From the NCBI RefSeq assembly GCF_004378255.1, contig NZ_SNQG01000002.1:496001-560000 (forward strand): a stretch of 64,000 nt of DNA, written 5' to 3'. The notes beneath the pieces are model-generated. The model searched no databases, was not told the DNA's origin, and saw only the letters and a list, made by a program, of their open reading frames with translations. Shown here piece after piece: positions 29,309 to 36,863 of this stretch. The DNA comes from Mucilaginibacter phyllosphaerae. GTDB taxonomy: Bacteria; Bacteroidota; Bacteroidia; Sphingobacteriales; Sphingobacteriaceae. Position numbers and translations under genes: made by a program. How positions within the stretch are numbered: the first letter of the stretch is position 1; each line of letters opens with the position of its first letter.

Positions 29309-29749
29309 ATGAATATCTTGATAAACGCAGGGATTGTTTTACTCACTATAGCTGTAATGGAACTCGCGTCCTGGGCGATGCATAAATACCTTTTTCACGG
29401 GCCGCTTTGGTTTATCCACAAAACGCACCACCAGCAGCGCCATGGCTGGTTTGAGTTGAACGATCTGTTTAGTATCGGCTTTGCTGCGCTGGCCCTATGG
29501 CTGATGTGGGCCGGGCATGTTACTTTAGATTACCGCTTTTGGATAGGTACCGGCATTAGTGCCTATGGTACTATTTATTTCATCTTTCATGATTGGTTTA
29601 TCCATAACCGGTTTAAAGCCTTTAAAAGCAACAACCGCTACCTGATGGGCATCCGCCGCGCACACAAGATCCACCATAAATCAACAGAGAAAAACCCATC
29701 GGAAGAGTTTGGATTGTTGATTGCGAATAAGAAGTGGTTTAAGAGGTAA
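29309..29749 (+). CDS. crtZ: CrtZ-type carotenoid beta-ring hydroxylase (fatty acid hydroxylase superfamily)
   Basis: The 146-residue membrane di-iron enzyme has the histidine clusters of CrtZ: HKYLFH (His25 and His30), HKTHH (His37, His40, His41), FHDWFIHNR (about 92-100) and HKIHH near 120. Hydrophobic segments separate the clusters. CrtZ hydroxylates the beta-ionone rings of beta-carotene to give zeaxanthin. The rest of the carotenoid genes lie 5 kb away at 34.3-38.3 kb, supporting a function in the same pathway. The C-terminus overlaps the stop of the convergent PIN toxin gene by 11 bp. Confidence 0.92.
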   Translation: MNILINAGIVLLTIAVMELASWAMHKYLFHGPLWFIHKTHHQQRHGWFELNDLFSIGFAALALWLMWAGHVTLDYRFWIGTGISAYGTIYFIFHDWFIHNRFKAFKSNNRYLMGIRRAHKIHHKSTEKNPSEEFGLLIANKKWFKR

Positions 29750-30161
29750 TGAATTCTTTAAAGAAATTAGAAATGGTGATAATCCTTGTTTTTCCCTGAG
29801 GATTCAACTCTAACAAATCGGCATCCCCGGTTATCAGATAGTCGGCATTACCGTCTACCGCTAACGAAAGTAGAAAATTATCTTTTTTATCACGGCAGAT
29901 GTTGATAATTGTAGTTACGGCAATAAATTCAGCATAACTATCAATAACCTCTGTCAATGCGGTTATATCCTTTTTTGAAAAGTATTTTTCGAATTTTTGG
30001 CGTTGGGTTACCTCAATAAATTCGGATAATAGTTCTGTGCTGAACATCAACTTAACCCTGCCGGAAAAAAGGAGGGAACTTAAAGCAGAATAGTCTTTTC
30101 TGATTAGAAAGCTGATCCAAAGATTAGTATCCAGAATAATATGGGCAGGTTTATTTTGCAT
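29739..30161 (-). CDS. PIN-domain toxin component (putative VapC-like RNase, TIGR00305 type)
   Basis: From the ATG at 30161 the protein is 140 residues. PIN-fold acidic residues are visible: Asp11 in IILDTNLW, Glu in STELLSEF (near 42-49), Asp in RDKKDNFLLSLAVDG and Asp in LITGDADLL. These four acidic positions chelate the metal of PIN ribonucleases. It follows the small antitoxin gene with an 11-bp overlap, the classic type II toxin-antitoxin arrangement. A GTG start 12 bp upstream is possible but less likely. Its 3' end overlaps crtZ. The RNA target cannot be told. Confidence 0.87.
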   Translation of the reverse strand: MQNKPAHIILDTNLWISFLIRKDYSALSSLLFSGRVKLMFSTELLSEFIEVTQRQKFEKYFSKKDITALTEVIDSYAEFIAVTTIINICRDKKDNFLLSLAVDGNADYLITGDADLLELNPQGKTRIITISNFFKEFITS

Positions 30162-30363
30162 AACGCCCGGCACGCACTGCTTCTACTTCTTTTGTTATTT
30201 CATCCAGCGTTGGTGCCTGGTCGCTTTTAGCGCGTAAGCTATTTAATAAATCTTCAAAGCCATTTTTAGGACTATCCTGAATAGAGATCAGGTTCATGTC
30301 GGCCAAATCATTTAATAATTTTAAAGCTTTGGGGTTTATGATATTGATTTTTAGTGTGTCCAT
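30151..30363 (-). CDS. Antitoxin of the PIN toxin pair
   Basis: The 70-residue protein starts at the ATG at 30363: MDTLKINIINPKALKLLNDLADMNLISI, then a polar middle and a C-terminal amphipathic region (TLDEITKEVEAVRAG) that could wrap around the toxin. This composition is typical of small Bacteroidota antitoxins that accompany PIN toxins. No clear DNA-binding motif can be named, though the N-terminal beta-strand plus helix could be a short swapped-hairpin or ribbon-type domain. The upstream flank carries a large hairpin at 30371-30431 that might serve for autoregulation. Confidence 0.82.
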   Translation of the reverse strand: MDTLKINIINPKALKLLNDLADMNLISIQDSPKNGFEDLLNSLRAKSDQAPTLDEITKEVEAVRAGRYAK

Positions 30364-30370
30364 ACACAAA

Positions 30371-30431
30371 TATAATCAAAGGCAAACAACAATTATTTAA
30401 TAAAAATTATTGTTGTTTGCCTTTGATTATA
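30371..30431. repeat. 23-bp perfect inverted repeat next to the antitoxin start
   Basis: The left arm 30371-30393 (TATAATCAAAGGCAAACAAC...) pairs perfectly with 30409-30431. After one T-T mismatch, four more pairs enclose loop AATAA. It lies 7 bp upstream of the antitoxin ATG and 56 bp downstream of the sugar transporter stop, so it may be the transporter's terminator, a toxin-antitoxin operator, or both. Confidence 0.85.
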
Positions 30432-30486
30432 AGGTGCTTTAATAAATTGTTAGCATACTTAAAAAATTATAGCGGCAATATGATCG

Positions 30487-31809
30487 TTAAACTGTTATTG
30501 TTTTGTTTACTACTACCGCTTTCCCTGCTTTATAACCGGCAAGGGCATAATACAAAATAAACAGGTAGATGGGCACCAGTATCCAGTAAGAGATCTGTGA
30601 CGCTTCGGCCAGGCCGGCAGTTTTTTTGGTCATGTCTACCAGCAGGCCGTATATTGGCGGGAACACAGCCGCACCTGCAATACCCATTACCAGTAACGAT
30701 GAGCCTATTTTGGTGAACCTGCCCAGGCCTGCCAAAGCTAATGGCCAAAGTGCAGGCCACATTAACGAATTGGCTAAACCTAACAGTGCAATACAGGCTA
30801 TGGATACGTATTTAGGGGTAAACAAAGCAATAATAGTTAAAACAGCGCCCAATATGGCCGAATAAACCAGGGCCTTTTGCTGCGAGATATATTTGGGGAT
30901 GAACAGGATACCCGCTATGTAACCGATAACCATACAGGCCAGCGTACCCGATGCAAAATATTTGGAGGTAGACAGCGGGATATCGTGCGCGCCGCCGTAA
31001 CCGATGATAGAGTCGCCGGCTATAACTTCTGCACCAACGTAAACAAACAGGGCAACCACGCCTAATATTAAATGCGGAAACTGGGTAATACTGGTTTTGT
31101 TGGAGTTTGCTGCGGCTACTGCTTCGTCCTCTTTATCAGTATCAATTTCGGGCAGGCCCGAAAAATAGATCAGTACGGCCAGAATAACCAGTACCACTAC
31201 AATAATTACATAAGGCAGTATCACCCTTGCGGCAAGTTCGTTTAGTTCGGCTATTTTTTGTGCTGCGTTAAGGCTTGTAAGCTTTTCGGTAAAACCGTCA
31301 ATATCTTTTAGTACTACTGCACCCAAAGCAAGCGGGGCCAGTACACCGGCGCATTTATTAAAAATACCCATAATGCTGATGCGCTTTGCAGCGCTTTCTG
31401 GCGGGCCCAATATTGTAATGTATGGGTTTGATGCGGATTGCAATACCGCCAGGCCGCTGCCCTGTACAAACAGGCCAATTAAAAACACACCGTAGGTTCG
31501 GGTTAGGGCCGCAGGGATAAAAAGCAGTGCGCCTGCTGCAATTAATATTAAACCAACCGACATGCCATTCTTAAAGCCAAATATATTTAGCAGCCATGCC
31601 GATGGTTTGGCCATTAATAAATAAGCTATATAAAATGCGCTGGTAACAAAATAGGATTGGAAGGTATTCAGCTCGCAGGCTATTTTGAGGTACGGAATAA
31701 GTACGGAATTAAGCCAGGTAACAAAACCAAATATAAAAAACAGCACGCCTATAATTAATGTAGGCCCGAGGGTTGATTTTGATTGTGGAATTGTTGCTGA
31801 AGCTGCCAT
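30487..31809 (-). CDS. FucP/GluP-type sugar:proton symporter (MFS)
   Basis: The 440-residue protein has about 12 hydrophobic segments and the features of the FucP/GluP branch of the major facilitator superfamily: FGFVTWLNSVLIPYLK near residue 23, QGSGLAVLQSASNPYITILGPPESAAKRIS (about 115-144), MGIFNKCAGVLAPL and NSLMWPALWPLAL. FucP takes up L-fucose with protons; GluP members carry glucose and galactose; Bacteroidota members also take N-acetylglucosamine and other sugars. No catabolic gene is next to it, so the substrate stays open. A 509-bp AT-rich gap precedes it and a large hairpin follows it. Confidence 0.9.
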   Translation of the reverse strand: MAASATIPQSKSTLGPTLIIGVLFFIFGFVTWLNSVLIPYLKIACELNTFQSYFVTSAFYIAYLLMAKPSAWLLNIFGFKNGMSVGLILIAAGALLFIPAALTRTYGVFLIGLFVQGSGLAVLQSASNPYITILGPPESAAKRISIMGIFNKCAGVLAPLALGAVVLKDIDGFTEKLTSLNAAQKIAELNELAARVILPYVIIVVVLVILAVLIYFSGLPEIDTDKEDEAVAAANSNKTSITQFPHLILGVVALFVYVGAEVIAGDSIIGYGGAHDIPLSTSKYFASGTLACMVIGYIAGILFIPKYISQQKALVYSAILGAVLTIIALFTPKYVSIACIALLGLANSLMWPALWPLALAGLGRFTKIGSSLLVMGIAGAAVFPPIYGLLVDMTKKTAGLAEASQISYWILVPIYLFILYYALAGYKAGKAVVVNKTITV

Positions 31810-32318
31810 TTTCTATTTAAATTATCTGTTTAAGTCTTTGAAGTTTCTAAAATAATTTAAAAAGTTTAAAAAATGATATTATTCCGCATTTATTTTTGAA
31901 ATTACTGATAAATAAACGCTTGCACATTAAAAATATGAGAATTATTCAATAAAATCAATCATCTTATTGATTTATATTATCATTACCTGTTTGGTGAATT
32001 ACGTGAGTTCGAAGAGATACGCTTACTAAAGCCTTCTGCAAAGTAGAAAGGTTTAAGGAAAGGAAAACAAGACGACTTTGCCAGGCAAGTCCTCTTCTTT
32101 GGAGAGGATTTAGGTAAGGTTTTAACGGATGTTTATCATAAGCATTGTTAAATCATACTCATATACCGACTCACTTTAATTACACTACTGATGATGATCC
32201 CTGTTTTAACTTATCATCATCTTTAACATTATAAATACATTTAATACAGATGTGATAAAGGCCCGCTTATCATCCAAAATAAAATTCCGAAATTCGCCAC
32301 ATTCAAAATTATCATGTT
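31810..32318. other. 509-bp AT-rich divergent gap (sugar transporter / murB)
   Basis: No credible coding sequence. An 8-bp inverted repeat AAATCAAT / ATTGATTT (31952-31959 and 31966-31973) lies about 145 bp upstream of the transporter start and could be a regulator site. CTTCTTTGGAGAGGATTTAG (from about 32090) resembles the reverse complement of a segment in the crtB/crtI gap near 36750, marking a shared dispersed repeat. No promoter with both boxes is apparent. Confidence 0.5.
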
Positions 32319-33338
32319 ATGCTGCAAATACAGGAGAACGTATCGCTTAAAAAATTCAACACTTTTGGTATTGATGCCAATGCCCGTTACTTTGCAGAGA
32401 TAAGCCACGAAGACGAGCTGGCCGAACTTTTTGCCGACCCCCAATGGCTAAACATAAACCGCCTGGTATTGGGCGGTGGCAGCAATATGCTGCTGGTGAA
32501 AGATTTTGAGGGCCTGGCTATCCGTATAAATATTCGTGGGATAGAGCACCGCATTAGCCATGATGACGTTTTTGTAGATGTTGGCGCCGGCGAAGTGTGG
32601 AACGATCTGGTGAATTTTTGTGTAGACCGCAATTACGCCGGTATGGAAAACCTGAGCCTGATCCCCGGTTCGGTAGGTGCATCGCCCATCCAGAATATAG
32701 GCGCTTATGGTGTGGAGTTAAAGGATGTATTTGCCAGCTGCCGTGCTTTTGAAATAGCTACCGGTACGTTCCGCACCTTTAGCAAAGAAGATTGCAAATT
32801 TGGCTACCGCGAAAGCGTTTTTAAAACTGAACTTGCCGGGCAGTATATTATCGTATCGGTAAAGTTTCATTTATCGTTAAGGCCGGCTATCAATTTAAAA
32901 TATGGCGCCATAGAGCAGGAATTAATAAACCGAGGTATCACCCGGCCTTCGATTGAAGATGTGTCAAAGGTGGTATCCTCTATCCGGGTATCTAAACTGC
33001 CAGATCCGTCTACCATTGGTAACGCAGGCAGCTTTTTTAAAAACCCGGTGATCGGCGAGGTGCAATTCCGGCTGCTGCAGGGGCAGTTCCCGGATGTAGT
33101 GAACTACCCGGCAGGCGAGGGGCAATACAAACTGGCTGCCGGCTGGCTGATTGAACAATGCGGCTGGAAAGGCAAAACAGTTGGCAATACCGGCACCTGG
33201 AAGAACCAGGCCCTTGTATTGGTGAACCACGGCGGCGCAACGGGCGAAGAAGTGTACAGTCTTTCGTCGCAAATCATAGACAGTGTGTACACTAAATTTG
33301 GCGTTATGCTACAACGAGAGGTTAATATTATAAGTTAA
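32319..33338 (+). CDS. murB: UDP-N-acetylenolpyruvoylglucosamine reductase
   Basis: The 339-residue flavoenzyme reduces UDP-GlcNAc-enolpyruvate to UDP-MurNAc with NADPH, in peptidoglycan precursor synthesis. The FAD-binding segments LGGGSNMLL (51-59) and IPGSVGASPIQNIGAYGVE (115-133) are present, as are the catalytic Ser in NAGSFFKNP (near 236) and GYRESVFK (about 165-172). This last motif and the length mark the type I, E. coli-like MurB. It is not embedded in the usual mur-fts division cluster; it stands alone in a wide gap. Confidence 0.96.
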   Translation: MLQIQENVSLKKFNTFGIDANARYFAEISHEDELAELFADPQWLNINRLVLGGGSNMLLVKDFEGLAIRINIRGIEHRISHDDVFVDVGAGEVWNDLVNFCVDRNYAGMENLSLIPGSVGASPIQNIGAYGVELKDVFASCRAFEIATGTFRTFSKEDCKFGYRESVFKTELAGQYIIVSVKFHLSLRPAINLKYGAIEQELINRGITRPSIEDVSKVVSSIRVSKLPDPSTIGNAGSFFKNPVIGEVQFRLLQGQFPDVVNYPAGEGQYKLAAGWLIEQCGWKGKTVGNTGTWKNQALVLVNHGGATGEEVYSLSSQIIDSVYTKFGVMLQREVNIIS

Positions 33339-33609
33339 TTAACTTAATTATAATTTAATTCTATACCATCCTTGCCTACAGTTAGTTAAACAATTAATTG
33401 TTTTAACTATTTGCTAATAACCTGTTAATAATACAATTGGGTGATAAATAGCCATAAATGCCTTGTTTATAGCTATTTGTGTTGCTTTAAATGGTTTTTG
33501 GGCAATTTTGTTTGGTAAATGCTACTAAAACAGTCACCTGTTCAATTTCATGTACTTTTCATAAAGTGGTACCATGTTTGTTTAATACTCAATATAAAAC
33601 ATTAACAGA

Positions 33610-34146
33610 ATGACAAAGATTGAGTTTAACACCCTGGTATTACGTCAAGCAAGTTCATTAAGGTCATACGCCTTACATTTTACTCATGATGCAGACGATG
33701 CTAACGACCTTGTTCAGGATACAATGTTGAAAGCCATAACTTATTACAATAAGTTTAAAGAAGGCACCAACCTTAAAGGCTGGTTATATACCATCATGAA
33801 AAACACTTTTATCAACAATTATCGCCGTGTTGTTAAAATGAGCACTTTTGTAACTAAGAGTGATGAAATATCTTCTCCGAACCTGGTGTTCAGTTCAACT
33901 AAAAATCAGGGTGAAGCAAAATTTGTGATGGATGATATCAAACGTGCTTTAGACCGCTTACCATCAGATTACTATGTGCCGTTCACCATGTATTTTGAAG
34001 GCCATAAATATCATGAGATCGCCGATCATCTGGATATTCCTATCGGTACGGTTAAAACCCGTATCCACGTAGCCCGTAAATTGCTTAAAAAGAATTTAAA
34101 GGCTTATGATAACGGTGTTGCAAAACCAATCTTCGCCGAAAATTAA
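33610..34146 (+). CDS. ECF-type RNA polymerase sigma factor
   Basis: The 178-residue protein has sigma region 2 (LRSYALHFTHDADDANDLVQDTMLKAI, about residues 18-44, then LKGWLYTIMKNTFINNYRR) and region 4 (LDRLPSDYYVPFTMYFEGHKYHEIADHLDIPIGTVKTRIHVARK). No anti-sigma gene is adjacent, unlike FecI/FecR or ECF/zinc-anti-sigma pairs; this resembles stand-alone Bacteroidota sigma factors whose regulators lie elsewhere. The short C-terminal tail (AYDNGVAKPIFAEN) has no known role. A terminator follows 30 bp after the stop. A 271-bp AT-rich gap precedes it, in which I see no canonical -7 box. Confidence 0.92.
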   Translation: MTKIEFNTLVLRQASSLRSYALHFTHDADDANDLVQDTMLKAITYYNKFKEGTNLKGWLYTIMKNTFINNYRRVVKMSTFVTKSDEISSPNLVFSSTKNQGEAKFVMDDIKRALDRLPSDYYVPFTMYFEGHKYHEIADHLDIPIGTVKTRIHVARKLLKKNLKAYDNGVAKPIFAEN

Positions 34147-34175
34147 TCAGCAAATAAACTCAACATATATATAGA

Positions 34176-34204
34176 AAAACCTGCCCCATAAAGGCAGGTT
34201 TTTT
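34176..34204 (+). terminator. Terminator of the sigma factor gene
   Basis: AAAACCTGCC / GGCAGGTTTT stem with a short loop (CCATAAA) and following Ts. Confidence 0.85.
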
Positions 34205-34230
34205 GGTTTGATAACATCGATACACACAGA

Positions 34231-34327
34231 CACGTCATTGCAAGCGTAGCGTGGCAATCTTATATAGAATAGTTAACAACATGCGTGTAGAGGATTACCA
34301 CGTCGCTATTGCTCCTTGTAATGAGGT
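34231..34327. repeat. Imperfect inverted repeat, CGTCATTG family
   Basis: The left arm CGTCATTGCAAGCGTAGCG (from 34233) and the right arm GATTACCACGTCGCTATTGC...GTAATGAG are inverted imperfect copies about 30 bp long around an AT-rich centre. The type matches the remnant at 20041-20124. It lies between the sigma factor terminator and the cytochrome b5-like gene. Confidence 0.6.
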
Positions 34328-34350
34328 TTATGATATTAAATAGAGTTGGC

Positions 34351-34587
34351 CTAAGATAATCGACCAACCACATCAAATTTCTCAAAAACCGTTTGGGTAT
34401 GCGGCGCATCGGCTAACTCGGCTGTAAGATCCTGCCCGGCCCAGTGCTCATAATGTTTACCATTGCGCCAAAGGCGGCTTTCGGTAACATCGTATATGAT
34501 ACCTTTATAAGCCACCCATATCTGCGGCTTATCCTGCCCGTTGCGCAGGGCAAGCTGCGATTTGCTGTACACAGGTACCTCGGCCAT
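34351..34587 (-). CDS. Cytochrome b5-like heme-binding domain protein
   Basis: The 78-residue protein has the small cytochrome b5 fold signature: PVYSKSQLALRNGQDKPQIWVAYKGIIYDVT, then WRNGKHYEHWAGQDLTAEL, where the His of KHYEHWAG takes the place of the HPGG heme ligand, and a C-terminal HTQTVFEKFDVVGRL. Members of this short group bind heme or steroid-like ligands. Its start overlaps the lycopene cyclase stop by one base, so it is cotranscribed with carotenoid genes and may act as an electron donor or accessory protein there; this is inference from position. Confidence 0.82.
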   Translation of the reverse strand: MAEVPVYSKSQLALRNGQDKPQIWVAYKGIIYDVTESRLWRNGKHYEHWAGQDLTAELADAPHTQTVFEKFDVVGRLS

Positions 34588-35270
34588 TATACAGCGGGAT
34601 TTTTACGGTTCTTAAAATATTCAAAAAAGCCGATGTTCATTAACAGGAGGGCCATGCTGTAAAAATGATCTTCAAAGGGGATGGTACCTGCCCGCAGGCC
34701 CAGGTTTTGGTGGTTGTTATACAAAACAACAGGGATACCGGTAAGCAGGCCGTTTACCAGGTAAAAGGGGATAAGCGAAACCAAATATGCCATATAAAAC
34801 CTGCCCAGCCACTGCGCTTTAAACACAAAAAGTAAAAGAAGCAATATAACGGCTAATAAGGCGAATGTAACGGCTGTATAAAGCTTATCAAAATTATCCA
34901 GCAAAATAAAGGCCGATGCCAATGCCAGTAAGCCCGAAATACTGCGCGATACATCATTATTAGGCTGCCAGTTAACATAGTAGTTTAAACAGGCATATAT
35001 AAATATGCAGGCAAAGGGCACGGTTAAAAAAAACAAGATCTCCTCCAGCGGCAGGCCAATAAATTTCAGGCCGATAATGTACCGGTCGTTAAAGGACCAT
35101 ACGCCATAAATGGTGAACAAAACATCCCAAAATAAAAACAGCAGCCCCGTGATAGCCATGCCCGGCCAGATGAATTTCCAGGTTTTAGCAAAGGCCACGC
35201 GCTTATCGAACGATAGCACAACCGGGAAAAAAATAGTGAGCACATTGATGAGCAGATAGGTGTATTTCAC
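34587..35270 (-). CDS. Lycopene cyclase, fused CrtYc-CrtYd type
   Basis: The 227-residue integral membrane protein has about six to seven hydrophobic segments and two repeats of the CarR/CrtYcd domain. The first repeat carries FIGLPLEEILFFLTVPF (about residues 71-87), the second AGTIPFEDHFYSMALLLMNIGFFEYF (near 195-220); each has the family's acidic PxE(E/D) motif. Heterodimeric CrtYc/CrtYd halves are separate genes in Gram-positives; here they are fused, as in other Bacteroidota. The enzyme closes the ends of lycopene to beta-carotene. It is preceded by the unknown secreted protein with a 2-bp gap. Confidence 0.9.
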   Translation of the reverse strand: MKYTYLLINVLTIFFPVVLSFDKRVAFAKTWKFIWPGMAITGLLFLFWDVLFTIYGVWSFNDRYIIGLKFIGLPLEEILFFLTVPFACIFIYACLNYYVNWQPNNDVSRSISGLLALASAFILLDNFDKLYTAVTFALLAVILLLLLFVFKAQWLGRFYMAYLVSLIPFYLVNGLLTGIPVVLYNNHQNLGLRAGTIPFEDHFYSMALLLMNIGFFEYFKNRKNPAV

Positions 35271-35272
35271 TC

Positions 35273-35842
35273 TTATAAGGCGGCTAAATGCCGGGTAAGG
35301 TTAAGATGTTCGGCAGGGGTGCAACGTTTAGATTCGATCAAAAAATTAATAATGGTTTTTACCAGTGCCGCATCTGCAGATGCGTAGTGCTTACGGTCTA
35401 TCTGTTTGATGATCTCGGTACGGTCGGCCGCCAGGTTTTTGTTAAACCCTAAAAAGCCGGGCACATTATGTTCTACCGAAAACCGCATAAAGCGTATCTC
35501 GATATTGGCAGGATCGCGGGTTACAGCACCTTTAAAGCTTTTTTCCGCATCGTTCAGATACTTGATCTTAAAATAGGGGTTCCAGGCGTGCTTGGCTTTT
35601 AGCGCTTCCAGGGTGCCAATATAGCCGGTAATAAGCCCGGTTGGTTTTTTAATAGCGCCCAGGTTGCGGTAAAGCGAATCGGTAGTTTTGCTGCTGTTAA
35701 TGGCCGTAAGCAATAATTTACGTATCACATGCAGGTTAGGCTCGGCAACATCATCGGTTATGGCTGTTGCGTTGGTATAGGTTACCGGCATCAGCAACAA
35801 TAACAGCAATGATAGAAACAGGTATTTGAATTTAAGCAGCAT
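35273..35842 (-). CDS. Secreted protein of unknown function in the carotenoid operon
   Basis: The 189-residue protein has a signal peptide (MLLKFKYLFLSLLLLLLMP..., cleavage after about residue 27) and a mainly helical mature part: LEALKAKHAWNPYFKIKYLNDAEKSFKGAV, then IEIRFMRFSVEHNVPGFLGFNKNL and AADRTEIIKQIDR. The helical spacing and the phrase RDPANIEIRFMRF recall TPR-like proteins, but I do not recognise a family. It sits 2 bp before the lycopene cyclase and 25 bp after crtB, clearly in the same transcript, and such proteins recur in Bacteroidota carotenoid clusters. A role in carotenoid placement or synthesis is possible but unproven. Confidence 0.8.
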   Translation of the reverse strand: MLLKFKYLFLSLLLLLLMPVTYTNATAITDDVAEPNLHVIRKLLLTAINSSKTTDSLYRNLGAIKKPTGLITGYIGTLEALKAKHAWNPYFKIKYLNDAEKSFKGAVTRDPANIEIRFMRFSVEHNVPGFLGFNKNLAADRTEIIKQIDRKHYASADAALVKTIINFLIESKRCTPAEHLNLTRHLAAL

Positions 35843-35867
35843 TAGCTATATAACGATATGGATAATC

Positions 35868-36701
35868 TTAAATTATGTTGAGTTTTTGGTGCAGCCTGGC
35901 TTTAAAGTATAAACTTAACTTTTGCGTATCAGAAACCCTGATCCTTTTTTGCATAATGGTTAAAGCTGTTGTGGCCTTTATTTTTTTAAACAGCTGCAGG
36001 TAATATACATAGGCAACATAAACGCCCAGCCTGCTACCCGCAGGCAGCTGTTTTATCCCTTCAAGCGCATCATCAAAATCCTTTTTAATGTCGGTTTCTA
36101 TCAGTTGCTTATCTGCCTCGGTAAAGTTGGTAAAATCAACCTCGGGGAAATACGTCCGTCCGCGGTCTTCATAGTCGGATTTGATATCCCGTAAAAAATT
36201 GATCTTTTGGAACGCCGAACCCAGGCTGCGCGCCTTGGGCACCAGCTTATCGTACAGGGGGGCATCGTTTTCACAAAATATCCGCAGGCACATCAGGCCT
36301 ACTACTTCGGCCGAGCCGTAGATATAGGTTTTATATCCGTCGTCATCATAGGCGGTTTTATCCAGGTCCATCTTCATAGAGGTCAGGAAAGCCTCTATCA
36401 GATCTTTTTCGATGTTATATTTGTTTACCACCTGCTGAAACGATTGCAATACCGGGTTGGTGCTAATGCCACGGTCTATCGCTTTAAACGTTTCTTCCTT
36501 AAAGTCGTCTATCAGCTGGCGCTGGTCGTGGTCATAAAAAGTATCTACAATTTCGTCGGCGTAGCGCACAAAACCATAAATGGCATAAACAGGGTATCTG
36601 AAACGTTTATCGAACGCCTTGATACCGGTACTAAAAGAAGTACTGTATTTGGTGGTAATCAGCTTACTGCATTCAAAACAGGTTTCGTCAAATAAGTTCA
36701 T
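35868..36701 (-). CDS. crtB: Phytoene synthase
   Basis: From the ATG at 36701 the protein has 277 residues. It joins two geranylgeranyl diphosphate molecules to phytoene. The first Asp-rich site is FVRYADEIVDTFYD (about 48-61), the second FLRDIKSDYEDRGRTYFP (about 168-185); SFSTGIKAF and AEVVGLMCL are typical of the squalene/phytoene synthase family. The in-frame TTG at 36716 is a less likely start. It leads the minus-strand carotenoid transcript and is divergent from crtI across a repeat-containing 162-bp gap. The GGPP synthase crtE is not in the window. Confidence 0.94.
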   Translation of the reverse strand: MNLFDETCFECSKLITTKYSTSFSTGIKAFDKRFRYPVYAIYGFVRYADEIVDTFYDHDQRQLIDDFKEETFKAIDRGISTNPVLQSFQQVVNKYNIEKDLIEAFLTSMKMDLDKTAYDDDGYKTYIYGSAEVVGLMCLRIFCENDAPLYDKLVPKARSLGSAFQKINFLRDIKSDYEDRGRTYFPEVDFTNFTEADKQLIETDIKKDFDDALEGIKQLPAGSRLGVYVAYVYYLQLFKKIKATTALTIMQKRIRVSDTQKLSLYFKARLHQKLNII

Positions 36702-36744
36702 CACCCAAAAGTACAAAATGAATGTTGGATTGTTTTAAAGCCTC

Positions 36745-36840
36745 AGCTAAATCCTCCCCAAAGGAGCAAACTTGCCAGCCATAATCATCATATTTTTCTT
36801 TCTTCAACCCTTCGCTAAAGGAGAAGGGGCGGGATGAGGC
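36745..36840. repeat. Degenerate repeat in the crtB/crtI divergent gap
   Basis: CTAAATCCTCCCCAAAGGAG (36748-36767) resembles the reverse complement of the segment near 32090; the following CTTCGCTAAAGGAGAAGGGG contains a second small palindrome. It occupies the region where both crt promoters should be. Confidence 0.5.
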
Positions 36841-36863
36841 TTTTTTGCGTAATTTGGCTGCTG

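Noticed and set aside
30364..30373. Ordinary promoter for the toxin-antitoxin pair
   Set aside because: TATATTTG on the minus strand is only 2 bp from the antitoxin ATG, too close for a normal leader, and the nearest TTG upstream is only 16 bp away; noted as ambiguous rather than annotated.
36834..36863. Earlier ATG for crtI
   Set aside because: It falls inside a repeat remnant and places ten extra residues before the FAD-binding motif.
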